NCBI RefSeq assembly: GCF_016772275.1
Contig: NZ_CP065425.1
Span: forward strand, 2,510,653 to 2,574,652
Length of the DNA: 64,000 nt
DNA from: Heyndrickxia vini
GTDB lineage: Bacteria; Bacillota; Bacilli; Bacillales; Bacillaceae_C
Direction: 5' to 3'
The notes under the pieces were generated by a model. The model searched no databases, had not been told where the DNA came from, and saw only the letters and a program-made list of their open reading frames with translations. The position numbers and the translations under genes were made by a program. This document shows, one piece after another, positions 10,842 to 19,214 of this stretch; within the stretch, counting starts at the first letter, position 1, and every line of letters starts with the position of its first letter.

Positions 10842-11363
10842 CTATTTTTGTTGAAATTTTACCATTAAGTCGATTTCTGTTTTTCCTTTATTAAGCTTTT
10901 TTGCTATTTCATCATTTGTTAATCCTGTTTTTTGCAATGATATAATTTTATCAATTAATGTTTCTGAATTTGTTACATCTTGCTCATTTTTTATTAAATT
11001 AGTATTCGTCCCCGCTGTGTTTTGATATGACTTAGCCGCATACATACGATTATAATTATTCGAAATTACTTCGTTTACTTCATTCGTCCGTTTATCAATT
11101 GTTTGATGGTTATTAGTCGTTTTCTCTATTGCCCCGTCCTTTTTCTGTTTTATCTGAACACTTTTGAATTTACTTATAAATTGCTCATTTTCTTCTTTCA
11201 ATTCCTCAATATGGGCTGTAAAGATATCTTCCATCTCTTTCATGACTTGCTTTTGGGAATGGTCCATCGTCAATAAACGATTTTGTCTTGAAAATAGAAT
11301 GATAACGGCAAATATAGTAATAATATTTAATATAATTGATAGTAATAAAATAAAAATTGTCAT
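10842..11363 (-). CDS. swrB: Swarming motility protein SwrB (YlxL) homologue
   Basis: 173 residues. SwrB in B. subtilis is a membrane protein that promotes assembly of the flagellar export gate and swarming. Seen here: one N-terminal membrane helix (about residues 2-23), a charged coiled-coil stretch at 35-80, a low-complexity linker rich in Asn and Thr, and a C-terminal helix-turn-helix-like end (IAKKLNKGKTEIDLMVKFQQ). Identified by this architecture plus its place right after sigD at the end of the fla/che operon; sequence in the linker is poorly conserved in this family. Confidence 0.8.
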   Translation of the reverse strand: MTIFILLLSIILNIITIFAVIILFSRQNRLLTMDHSQKQVMKEMEDIFTAHIEELKEENEQFISKFKSVQIKQKKDGAIEKTTNNHQTIDKRTNEVNEVISNNYNRMYAAKSYQNTAGTNTNLIKNEQDVTNSETLIDKIISLQKTGLTNDEIAKKLNKGKTEIDLMVKFQQK

Positions 11364-11372
11364 AATAATTCC

Positions 11373-11672
11373 CTACCCACTATAATCGACGTTTTTCCCT
11401 TTAAATGGGTGATTTTGTTCAATTGACTTCCCATTTTTATGTTTTTTCAGTTCGTGTTGAAATGAATTATCTTTTGAATCCTTTTTAATGTGACTTCCAT
11501 CTTTTTGTTCGCTTCTGATTACATTTTGCCGTTTTTTTTGTAATTCCTTCTCGACTTGAATCATGGCATTTTCATTAAGCATTTGCCCATCTTTTTGTAA
11601 TTCTTGAGTTTGTTTGCTTACATCAATACTTTTCGGCAAGGCAATTTGCATTTCAATTGATTTTAACTCCAT
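11373..11672 (-). CDS. Small conserved protein of unknown function between sigD and swrB
   Basis: 99 residues from ATG 11672, which has GGAGGT nine bases ahead; a GTG start overlapping the sigD stop (11702) is less likely. The N-terminus MELKSIEMQIALPKS is the part that looks conserved, and I recall similar short genes after sigD in other Bacillaceae. The rest is very hydrophilic, rich in Lys, Gln and His, and likely disordered. No membrane segment, Cys motif or enzyme motif. Its place in the operon suggests a link to motility; function not known to me. Confidence 0.75.
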   Translation of the reverse strand: MELKSIEMQIALPKSIDVSKQTQELQKDGQMLNENAMIQVEKELQKKRQNVIRSEQKDGSHIKKDSKDNSFQHELKKHKNGKSIEQNHPFKGKNVDYSG

Positions 11673-11701
11673 AGTTTTATTACCTCCACGAGAATGGTTC
11701 A

Positions 11702-12463
11702 CTAATTTTTTTCTAAAATTTTCTTAAGTTTAAATATTGCTTTAGAATGGATTTGTGAGATTCTCGATGTCGAAAGGTTCATAATTTCCCCTATTTCAGT
11801 TAAAGTCAATTCTTCACGATAAAACAAACTTAACACCAATTGTTCTTTTTCAGATAGTTGGGTAATGACCTTGGTTAATTCTTTAATTTGTTCCTTTTTC
11901 ACTAAATAATCGTCGGGACTTGGAGTATTTTCATCCTTAATAATATAACTACTTGCATCGCTGTCATCCATTTCAAATACATGTTCATCGATGGAGAGAA
12001 TATTTGCAAAAAAATGCTCATTGACAGTTTGGTACACTTCCTCTTCATTTATCCCTAAGTGGTCAGCAATTTCTTCGGCAGAAACGGTTCTCATATGTTG
12101 CTGTTCTAATTGTTCAATGGTCGATTCAATTTTTTTTGCCTTTTCCCTTGTGCCTCTTGGCAGCCAGTCTTCTTTCCTTAGTCCATCAAGGATAGCACCC
12201 CGAATTCTAAACGATGCATATGTATCAAATTTCAAATCTCGGGATAGATCAAATTTATTTAATGCATCAAGTAATCCTAACATACCAAGACTTTTTAGAT
12301 CATCCTTTGAAACATTGCGAGGAAGTCCTACTGCAATCCTATGTACATGATAATATACAAGCGGTAAATATTTTTTTACTAAAACATCTCCAGCCTGCGT
12401 ATCACGAGAACTTAGCCATAAATCCCAATATTTTTTCTCTTCTTTCGTTTCCGAATATGCCAT
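11702..12463 (-). CDS. sigD: RNA polymerase sigma factor SigD (FliA/WhiG family)
   Basis: Sigma factor for late flagellar, chemotaxis and autolysin genes. 253 residues, close to the B. subtilis protein. Region 2 includes YLPLVYYHVHRIAVGLP and DDLKSLGMLGLLDAL; region 3 follows; region 4 has LTEIGEIMNLSTSRISQIHS for -35 recognition. It lies near the distal end of the operon, a position that in B. subtilis limits SigD level and so the share of motile cells. 28 bases downstream of cheD. Confidence 0.96.
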   Translation of the reverse strand: MAYSETKEEKKYWDLWLSSRDTQAGDVLVKKYLPLVYYHVHRIAVGLPRNVSKDDLKSLGMLGLLDALNKFDLSRDLKFDTYASFRIRGAILDGLRKEDWLPRGTREKAKKIESTIEQLEQQHMRTVSAEEIADHLGINEEEVYQTVNEHFFANILSIDEHVFEMDDSDASSYIIKDENTPSPDDYLVKKEQIKELTKVITQLSEKEQLVLSLFYREELTLTEIGEIMNLSTSRISQIHSKAIFKLKKILEKN

Positions 12464-12490
12464 AGTTGCCCCTCCTCGTAGTTAGTTTCC

Positions 12491-12982
12491 TTATAGTTCT
12501 GTAATTCCTTTATTAACCGTCCGTATTTGCAAAATAAATGATTCCGGATTAAATTCGATTGTCCTACCGCTTTTTCCACCTGTATCTTCTGCTACTAGCT
12601 GGATATTTTCGTTTTGTAAAGCTGACTTAACTGCTTCAACATTTCTCGGTCCAATTCGCATCATTTCATTAGCTGATGAAAAGGAAAACATTTCGGCTCC
12701 CCCAGCAATTTTTGCTTTTAATTTTCTTGGATTACTTCCAGCGTGAATGAGCCTAGATTTCAATTCTATAATAGCGGTATCCGCAAACTTACTTTTATTT
12801 ATTGGTTGCGAATTTTTCGCTATACTTGAATCCGGTAACATAATATGTGCTAAACCAGCCAAAGGTTGAGATGAATCATATACAATTACCCCTACACATG
12901 AGCCTAATCCAGTTGTACGAATTGTATTTGGTGCTGAAACTATATTCATATCTGCAATCCCAACTTTAATAACTGTCTCCAT
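12491..12982 (-). CDS. cheD: Chemoreceptor glutamine deamidase CheD
   Basis: Deamidates Gln residues of chemoreceptors and binds CheC in the Bacillus adaptation system. 163 residues. The catalytic Cys is in TTGLGSCVGVIVYD (about residue 29), the catalytic His in AGLAHIMLPDS, and the conserved Lys-Ala-Lys-Ile-Ala-Gly-Gly-Ala segment follows near residue 88. The start directly abuts the cheC stop, so the two partners are translationally coupled. Confidence 0.95.
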   Translation of the reverse strand: METVIKVGIADMNIVSAPNTIRTTGLGSCVGVIVYDSSQPLAGLAHIMLPDSSIAKNSQPINKSKFADTAIIELKSRLIHAGSNPRKLKAKIAGGAEMFSFSSANEMMRIGPRNVEAVKSALQNENIQLVAEDTGGKSGRTIEFNPESFILQIRTVNKGITEL

Positions 12983-13603
12983 TCATTCCACTCCCAACGA
13001 TTTGAAAATGATTTGAAATGATTCTGGATTTGGGAGTAGAAAAAAGTGTCCATTTACAGCCGATAAAGTGTCTGCTTCATAAAGTGCCGTATCTATTACA
13101 ATTGCACGATCACTTATTTGTGAAACCTCTAATAACCCATAGCTAATAATTGCTCCGAACATATCGACACTAAGTGCAGGGACCGAAGGTAATAAATCTA
13201 ATTGGGTAAAATCTGATAACGCCGTTAAATAGGAACCCGCTAAAATATTCCCCAATTCCTGTGCAGCAGATACCCCCATTTCTGAAATAGGACTAGCAAA
13301 TGTAAACGTTGAATCACCAATCATTTTCCTAATAAAACGTTCCCCTTGCTCTATAGGAAGAATGAAAAACATGTTACCACTAGCATCTCCTTCAATTCTT
13401 AAGAAAACACTAACAACCACATTTTCCGACCCACCTGCTAGCTCCATGATTTCATTGAAAGGGACTATTCTCACATTTGGAATTTTCATATCAATTTTTT
13501 TGTTTAAAAGGGTTGATAATGCAGTCGCTGCATGACCAGCACCAATATTACCAATTTCTTTTAATATATCGAGATGTATATTTGTAAATCGATCCTTTTC
13601 CAT
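12983..13603 (-). CDS. cheC: CheY-P phosphatase CheC
   Basis: Dephosphorylates CheY-P, stimulated by CheD. 206 residues with both phosphatase helices of the CheC/FliY/CheX family: LKEIGNIGAGHAATALS near residues 14-30 and AAQELGNILAGSYLTALS near 113-130, each with the paired Glu and Asn that act on the phosphoryl group. In B. subtilis only the second site is the more active one in CheC. Lies between cheW and cheD. Confidence 0.95.
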   Translation of the reverse strand: MEKDRFTNIHLDILKEIGNIGAGHAATALSTLLNKKIDMKIPNVRIVPFNEIMELAGGSENVVVSVFLRIEGDASGNMFFILPIEQGERFIRKMIGDSTFTFASPISEMGVSAAQELGNILAGSYLTALSDFTQLDLLPSVPALSVDMFGAIISYGLLEVSQISDRAIVIDTALYEADTLSAVNGHFFLLPNPESFQIIFKSLGVE

Positions 13604-13615
13604 ATATGAAAACTC

Positions 13616-14062
13616 CTATTTGAGTGGACTTAGTACTTTTTCTAGGTTTATTAATAATAGTAATCGTTTATCTATTTTCGCAACTCCAGATATATATTCC
13701 GCTTTGATCGTGTCAACTACTTCAGGATGAGGTTCAATAATGTCTTTCGAAATATCCAAAACATCATTGGCTGCATCTACTAATAAACCAACTTCCATAT
13801 TATCTACTACTACAATGATAATTCTCGTACTTTCATTGGATAAAATTTTTCCTATTCCTAACCTTTTTTGCAAATCGATAATTGGCAATACGACACCGCG
13901 TAAATTTATGACACCTTTAACAAAACTCTCCGTACGAGGGACTCTCGTTATATGTTGTACTTTTTCAATTGCACGAACTTGCTCAACAGGAATAGCATAT
14001 TCTTTATCTAATAACTGAAATACAATTAATTTTACATTTTCTGTAGCTACTGATTCTGTCAA
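13616..14062 (-). CDS. cheW: Chemotaxis coupling protein CheW
   Basis: Scaffold linking chemoreceptors to the CheA kinase. 148 residues, one CheW domain: VKLIVFQLLDKEYAIPVEQV, then TRVPRTESFVKGVINLRGVV and LPIIDLQKRLG. The open frame begins with GTG at 14080, overlapping the cheA stop, but I prefer TTG 14062: GGAG lies 8 bases ahead and the protein then begins Met-Thr-Glu as in B. subtilis CheW. The choice is not certain. Confidence 0.93.
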   Translation of the reverse strand: MTESVATENVKLIVFQLLDKEYAIPVEQVRAIEKVQHITRVPRTESFVKGVINLRGVVLPIIDLQKRLGIGKILSNESTRIIIVVVDNMEVGLLVDAANDVLDISKDIIEPHPEVVDTIKAEYISGVAKIDKRLLLLINLEKVLSPLK

Positions 14063-14076
14063 TTTCCCCACTCCAA

Positions 14077-16131
14077 TCACTTTATCAATGCGTTACAATC
14101 AATGATTAATGCAACTTGTCCATCGCCAAGAATCGTTGCTCCTGATATTGCAAAAACATTTGTTAAATAGTTTCCTAGTGATTTTAAAACAATTTCTTGT
14201 TGTCCGATAAATGAATCAACGACCAATGCAGCCATTTTACTGCCTTTTCTCACAATAACGACTGACAAATACTCATTATCTTCAATTTCCGCTGGTACAC
14301 TAAATACCTCATTTAAAAATACAAGGGGTACGATATTTCCTCTAAAATCGATTACTCTTTGGTTATGTGCATTTAAAATATCACTTTGCTTAATGATAGC
14401 TGTTTCGATAATAGATGATAGAGGGACTGCATATTTTTCTTCACCTAGTTCTACTAACATTGCTGAAATAATAGATAATGTTAATGGCAGCTGAATAATA
14501 AAGACTGAACCTTGACCTTCTGTTGATTCAATATTAATGATACCACCTAAAGATTCAATGGTTGCTTTAACAACATCTAAACCAACCCCTCTTCCGGAAA
14601 TATCGGAAATTGTATCAGCTGTTGAGAATCCAGATGCCAGAATTAATTCAAATACCTGCTTATCCGATAAACTGCTAGCTTCTTCTTCACTTACTATCCC
14701 TTTAGACAAGGCTTTACTTAACACTTTTTCACGATTTATTCCAGCACCATCATCTTCGATTTCAATAAATACATGGTTCCCGCTATGATACGCTTTGAGC
14801 TTGATCGTTCCTTCTTCTGGTTTGCCTTGACTTCTTCTTTTCTCAGGTGTTTCAATTCCATGGTCAATCGCATTACGTAGCAAATGGACTAGGGGATCCC
14901 CAATCTCATCAATAACTGTACGATCAAGCTCGGTTTCTGCTCCAATTACCTCTAGATTAATATTTTTATGTAAGTCTCTAGCCAACTGCCTTACCATTCT
15001 AGGAAAACGGTTAAATACAGTTTCGACAGGGACCATCCGCATATTTAAAATGATATTTTGGAGATCACTAGAGATTCTTGTCATTCTTTCCACGGTTTCA
15101 TCTAGTTCAGAGTGATGAAGTTCTTTTGAAATTTGTTCTAATCTTCCACGATCAATCACTAGTTCTTCGAATAAATTCATTAAAATATCAAGTCTTTCAA
15201 TATTCACACGAATGGTTTTACTTTGACTAGCAGGATTCCCCTTCGGTTGAGTACTTTTCTTTTCTTTTTCCGATCTATCAGCTTGTTTTTCACTATTTTG
15301 AGTGGATGGTGTTTCTTCTGATATTATTTCTTTATCATCTGATCCTTCTTCTTGAAATTGATTAAAATGGGTGATTTCATGAATGTCTACCTTTTCAATC
15401 TCAGATACTTTCATTACTTTCTTTTTTATTTCTTCAGCTAAATCATTTGTTATTAATGTAATAAAAAATTCATTATCAAATTGTTCTGCTTCCAATTGTT
15501 CTACCGTTGGATTTGACTTAATAACCTCGCCACATTTTTCTAACACTTCAAATGTCATAAATACCCGAGCGGCTTTTAATAAACAATCACTTCTCAACGA
15601 AATCGAAAGTTCATAGCAATGAAACCCTTGATCTAATGATTGTTGGATAATCGTTTGTTCATATTGGTCATAATGATTTTTTAATTCAGACTTGATCTCT
15701 TCTACTACTGTAGCGGCAATTTCGTTTTGTGCCGTTTGAATTGCTGCCGACTCACCAGTTTCAATCATATGCAATTTCTCGATTACTAGGGATACATCTT
15801 TTTTTCCATCTCCGCCTGAAGCAATGGATTCAACCATAAATTCAAGATCGTCAACAGCTAAAAATACAACATCGAGAATTTCTGCAGTCACATGAATCTT
15901 TTCATTCCGGATTGCATCTAAAACATTTTCCATCTTATGGGTAAGGTTTGCTAGATCTTCATACCCCATTGTCGCAGACATACCTTTCAATGTATGCGCA
16001 GATCTGAAAATTTCATTTACAATTGAAAGATCTTCTGGATTCTTTTCTAAAAGTAATAATTGCTCATTACAAGATTGTAAATGTTCTTTACTTTCTTCAA
16101 TAAAAATCTCTAAATATTGACCCATTTCCAT
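14077..16131 (-). CDS. cheA: Chemotaxis histidine kinase CheA
   Basis: Autophosphorylating kinase that passes phosphate to CheY and CheB. 684 residues. P1/HPt domain with His46 in FRSAHTLKGM; P2 region around 160-270; acidic/Lys-rich linker near 275-300; P3 dimerization near 305-365; P4 ATPase with HLLRNAIDHGIE (N box), DDGAGI (G1) and GRGVGLDVVK (G2) at about 400-540; and a P5 CheW-like C-terminal domain. Starts 16 bases after cheB. All kinase motifs look intact. Confidence 0.97.
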   Translation of the reverse strand: MEMGQYLEIFIEESKEHLQSCNEQLLLLEKNPEDLSIVNEIFRSAHTLKGMSATMGYEDLANLTHKMENVLDAIRNEKIHVTAEILDVVFLAVDDLEFMVESIASGGDGKKDVSLVIEKLHMIETGESAAIQTAQNEIAATVVEEIKSELKNHYDQYEQTIIQQSLDQGFHCYELSISLRSDCLLKAARVFMTFEVLEKCGEVIKSNPTVEQLEAEQFDNEFFITLITNDLAEEIKKKVMKVSEIEKVDIHEITHFNQFQEEGSDDKEIISEETPSTQNSEKQADRSEKEKKSTQPKGNPASQSKTIRVNIERLDILMNLFEELVIDRGRLEQISKELHHSELDETVERMTRISSDLQNIILNMRMVPVETVFNRFPRMVRQLARDLHKNINLEVIGAETELDRTVIDEIGDPLVHLLRNAIDHGIETPEKRRSQGKPEEGTIKLKAYHSGNHVFIEIEDDGAGINREKVLSKALSKGIVSEEEASSLSDKQVFELILASGFSTADTISDISGRGVGLDVVKATIESLGGIINIESTEGQGSVFIIQLPLTLSIISAMLVELGEEKYAVPLSSIIETAIIKQSDILNAHNQRVIDFRGNIVPLVFLNEVFSVPAEIEDNEYLSVVIVRKGSKMAALVVDSFIGQQEIVLKSLGNYLTNVFAISGATILGDGQVALIIDCNALIK

Positions 16132-16147
16132 AAAACCCCACGCCCTT

Positions 16148-17215
16148 CTATACCATATATTTCATAATTGTTGTTGCAATGTGATTAAGATTAGCAATTT
16201 CATCTACAAGATTAGTTGCAATTGCAGATTTTGGCATTCCAAAAACGATACAGCTGTTCTCCGATTCTGCAATGGCTTTGACATTCCCATTAGACTTTAG
16301 TTCCATTAACCCTTTTGAACCGTCTGCTCCCATACCTGTTAATATGACAGCAATCTTATCATACTCACTACAATGGCTTATCGATTCGAACATCATATCA
16401 ACGGATGGTCGATGACCTTTAATCGGTGGAGAATGGTTCAAACTTATTGTAAGTTCATTACCAACACATTTTAAAACGAGATGATAATCCCCAGGTGCAA
16501 TATAGGCGACACCATCTTTAACAATTTCTCCATCCTCTGCCTCTTTTACAGTAATTTCACTTAATGTATCTAAACGATTAGCTAACGATTTTGTAAATCC
16601 TGCTGGCATATGCTGGACGATTAAAATCGGCGCTTTAATTGTTTTTGGCAATGCTGTTAGCACTTCTTGTAATGCCTTTGGTCCGCCAGTTGAAGAACCG
16701 ATGCAAATGATTTTTTTTCTATTCCCGTGCTTCCAATTAACTTTACTAACCGGTTCCTTTTTTTCCTGCACGTTTTCCTGTTTCGTATTTAACGCTCTTC
16801 TCACGTTCAGCATATTTACTTGTCCAGCATTCTTCACCTTATTAATTAATTGTGTTTTAATTTTTCCTAAATCAAGGGATATGGCCCCTGATGGCTTAGC
16901 AATAAAATCAATGGCGCCGTTTTGCATTGCAATAATTGTATTTTCTGCGCCAGCTTTTGTTGTGCTTGATAGCATAATCACAGGTTTAGGAAATTCATCC
17001 ATTAATATTGCTAAAGCTTCCAGCCCATTCAATATTGGCATTTCAATGTCCATTGTAATAACATCTGGGTTTAATAGTTTTGTTTTTTCAATGGCATCTT
17101 TTCCATTTCTAGCAATCCCTATGACCTCTATTTGAGGATCTTCTTCTAAAAAATTGACGATTAATTTCCTCATAAATGCAGAATCATCAACAACTAAGAC
17201 CTTTATACGTTTCAT
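16148..17215 (-). CDS. cheB: Chemotaxis protein-glutamate methylesterase/deamidase CheB
   Basis: Response regulator that removes methyl groups from chemoreceptors. 355 residues. N-terminal receiver domain with phospho-acceptor Asp56 in ITMDIEMP; a linker at about 130-165; and a C-terminal esterase with the catalytic Ser in CIGSSTGGPKA (residue 175), His in IVQHMPAGFT (about 201), and Asp in ILTGMGADGSKG (about 296). Between flhG and cheA, 8 bases after flhG. Confidence 0.97.
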   Translation of the reverse strand: MKRIKVLVVDDSAFMRKLIVNFLEEDPQIEVIGIARNGKDAIEKTKLLNPDVITMDIEMPILNGLEALAILMDEFPKPVIMLSSTTKAGAENTIIAMQNGAIDFIAKPSGAISLDLGKIKTQLINKVKNAGQVNMLNVRRALNTKQENVQEKKEPVSKVNWKHGNRKKIICIGSSTGGPKALQEVLTALPKTIKAPILIVQHMPAGFTKSLANRLDTLSEITVKEAEDGEIVKDGVAYIAPGDYHLVLKCVGNELTISLNHSPPIKGHRPSVDMMFESISHCSEYDKIAVILTGMGADGSKGLMELKSNGNVKAIAESENSCIVFGMPKSAIATNLVDEIANLNHIATTIMKYMV

Positions 17216-17223
17216 GATCAGCC

Positions 17224-18084
17224 CTACCTTTCAAAGAAGCTCCGTAGTTTACGGATAAATGGATTCGATTGGGTTGATGATATCGCATATTGTTTTTTAC
17301 CTAAGTAATTTTGTACGATTTTCTCAAGTTTTACCGAAACGGATGAACTAGGAAATTCTGTGTAAAAAGGCACTTGACGAATGACAGCTTTTCTCACATG
17401 CGAATCTTCTGGTAATATTCCAAGACTGTAGATATCTTTATTCATAAAATTCTTCATAACGGTTTGTAGACGGTTTAAAGTAAGAATACCTTCTTTTTCC
17501 CTTTCGCTTCTATTACAAATTAGAAAAAGGTTATTTTCTTTACTTTTTAATACGATGTATTTCATCATTGAATATGCATCTGTAATTGAAGTAGGTTCAG
17601 GGGTTGTTACAACAAAAATATCATCTACTGAAAATAATATTTGTAGATTTGCATTTGTCGCTCCTGCCCCCATATCGAATAGGATAAAATCATATTGATA
17701 TTGTAACTCTTCTAATTCTTCCAACAATCTTTGAACAAAAATATTATCTAATTCCAGTACCTCAGAAAATCCATTTCCAGCTGAGATATAGGAAATATTG
17801 TTTGGTCCCGGAAAAATAATTTCATTAAATGGTATGTTTTTTTCAATATAGTCAGAAATGGTATATTTCGTATCTGTACCTAACAATACATTGATGTTCC
17901 CCATTCCTATATCAAAATCAAAAATTAGCACCTTATATCCTTTTTGTACTAAAGAAAAGGCAGTGTTAACGGTAATATTGGATTTACCTACACCGCCTTT
18001 TCCGCTAACAACAGCAATGGTTTTAGCAGGGGTAGATTCAATAGTTTTGAGCTTTTTTCGTAACTTTTCTGCTTGATCACTCAT
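17224..18084 (-). CDS. flhG: Flagellar number/placement ATPase FlhG (YlxH, MinD/ParA type)
   Basis: MinD-like ATPase that works with FlhF and the C-ring to set flagellar number and position. 286 residues. Begins with the FlhF-activating polar N-terminus (residues 1-20), then the deviant Walker A VSGKGGVGKSN at 27-36, Walker A' FDFDIGMGN, and LFDMGAGA. The membrane-targeting helix expected at the C-terminus fits the final basic stretch FIRKLRSFFER. Start overlaps flhF stop by 4 bases. Confidence 0.95.
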   Translation of the reverse strand: MSDQAEKLRKKLKTIESTPAKTIAVVSGKGGVGKSNITVNTAFSLVQKGYKVLIFDFDIGMGNINVLLGTDTKYTISDYIEKNIPFNEIIFPGPNNISYISAGNGFSEVLELDNIFVQRLLEELEELQYQYDFILFDMGAGATNANLQILFSVDDIFVVTTPEPTSITDAYSMMKYIVLKSKENNLFLICNRSEREKEGILTLNRLQTVMKNFMNKDIYSLGILPEDSHVRKAVIRQVPFYTEFPSSSVSVKLEKIVQNYLGKKQYAISSTQSNPFIRKLRSFFER

Positions 18085-19214
18085 AATTTCATACCTTCAA
18101 ATAAATGATTAACCAATAGGTCTCGTGTGCATTCTTCCAAATCGTCCGGAACATCTTGACCATTTGTAAGGTATGCCACACCTTTTTCATTTTTTAAAAT
18201 CAAATTAAAAATTGTTCCATAAGTTGAGGTTTCATCCAATTTAGTGAAAATGAATTTGTTAATACTTAGAGATTCAAAGTTTTTTATTATCATTTGAATA
18301 TCTTTTTCTTTCATTGTCGTCGATAAAGTCAAAAATGTTTCCATACTTTGACTAAAATCGATGAGGTTTTCTAATTCCGTAATATACTTCATTTCCCTGT
18401 AATTGCGGCCGGCAGTATCGATAAATATATGATCATATTCAGCATATTTTATGATCGCCTTTTGAAAATCCTCCAATTTATAAACAACCTCTACTGGTAC
18501 ATTTAGTAGATTAGCATATGTTTTCAACTGTTCGATAGCGGCAATTCTATAAGTATCTGTTGTAATAAAGGCAATTTTCTTCCTTTTTTCAAGTACTTCC
18601 CCCGCAGCAATTTTTGCTAAAGTAGTTGTTTTCCCAACACCTGTAGGACCGACTAAATTAATGAACTTTTTCTGTGGAGATATTCCGCCATGTTCAAAAG
18701 TAGACATACTCGAAATAAAAAATTCTTTTGCCCATTCAACTACTTGATTCATCGTAGGCTCATTGTCACTATTTCGATAACGATTTAGTAATTTGTTGCT
18801 TAAAGCTGAGATAATATCATCATTTATTTCTTGTTCGTGTAACTTTCCACAAATGACTTGAATGGGCTCGGGCAAATGTACAAGTAATTGATTCACTGTC
18901 ATTTCCTGAACCATTTTCTTAATTTCAGTTAGTTCATGATGAATGTCATTTTTATTGTTTTGCTCAATGTTTACTCGTTGTTGTACAGGAATAATTGGTG
19001 GTTTTTGCTGCTTTTCTTTCAGAATAGCATGATTTTGTCTTGAGTCCATATCTAAGGCAGCGATGACTTCAAGTTTTTTTTTCTTAAATAAACCAAGCCA
19101 ACCACCCGTATAGGTAACTTTGGAATTAAGAATGACTGCCTCGTCACCTAATTCACGACGAATCTGCTTCATCGCCTCTGACATATTTGATGCTACAAAC
19201 TTTTTCACTTTCAT
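18081..19214 (-). CDS. flhF: Flagellar SRP-type GTPase FlhF
   Basis: Third SRP GTPase, targeting early flagellar parts to the membrane. 377 residues: B domain at 1-110 (starts MKVKKFVASNMSEAMKQIRR), N domain at about 110-180, and G domain with G1 [14 protein letters not shown] at 189-202, TTDTYRIAAIEQLKTYA (G2), FIDTAGRNYREM (G3) and FTKLDETSTYG (G4). It overlaps both flhA and flhG by 4 bases, so the three are probably translated in step. Confidence 0.96.
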   Translation of the reverse strand: MKVKKFVASNMSEAMKQIRRELGDEAVILNSKVTYTGGWLGLFKKKKLEVIAALDMDSRQNHAILKEKQQKPPIIPVQQRVNIEQNNKNDIHHELTEIKKMVQEMTVNQLLVHLPEPIQVICGKLHEQEINDDIISALSNKLLNRYRNSDNEPTMNQVVEWAKEFFISSMSTFEHGGISPQKKFINLVGPTGVGKTTTLAKIAAGEVLEKRKKIAFITTDTYRIAAIEQLKTYANLLNVPVEVVYKLEDFQKAIIKYAEYDHIFIDTAGRNYREMKYITELENLIDFSQSMETFLTLSTTMKEKDIQMIIKNFESLSINKFIFTKLDETSTYGTIFNLILKNEKGVAYLTNGQDVPDDLEECTRDLLVNHLFEGMKL

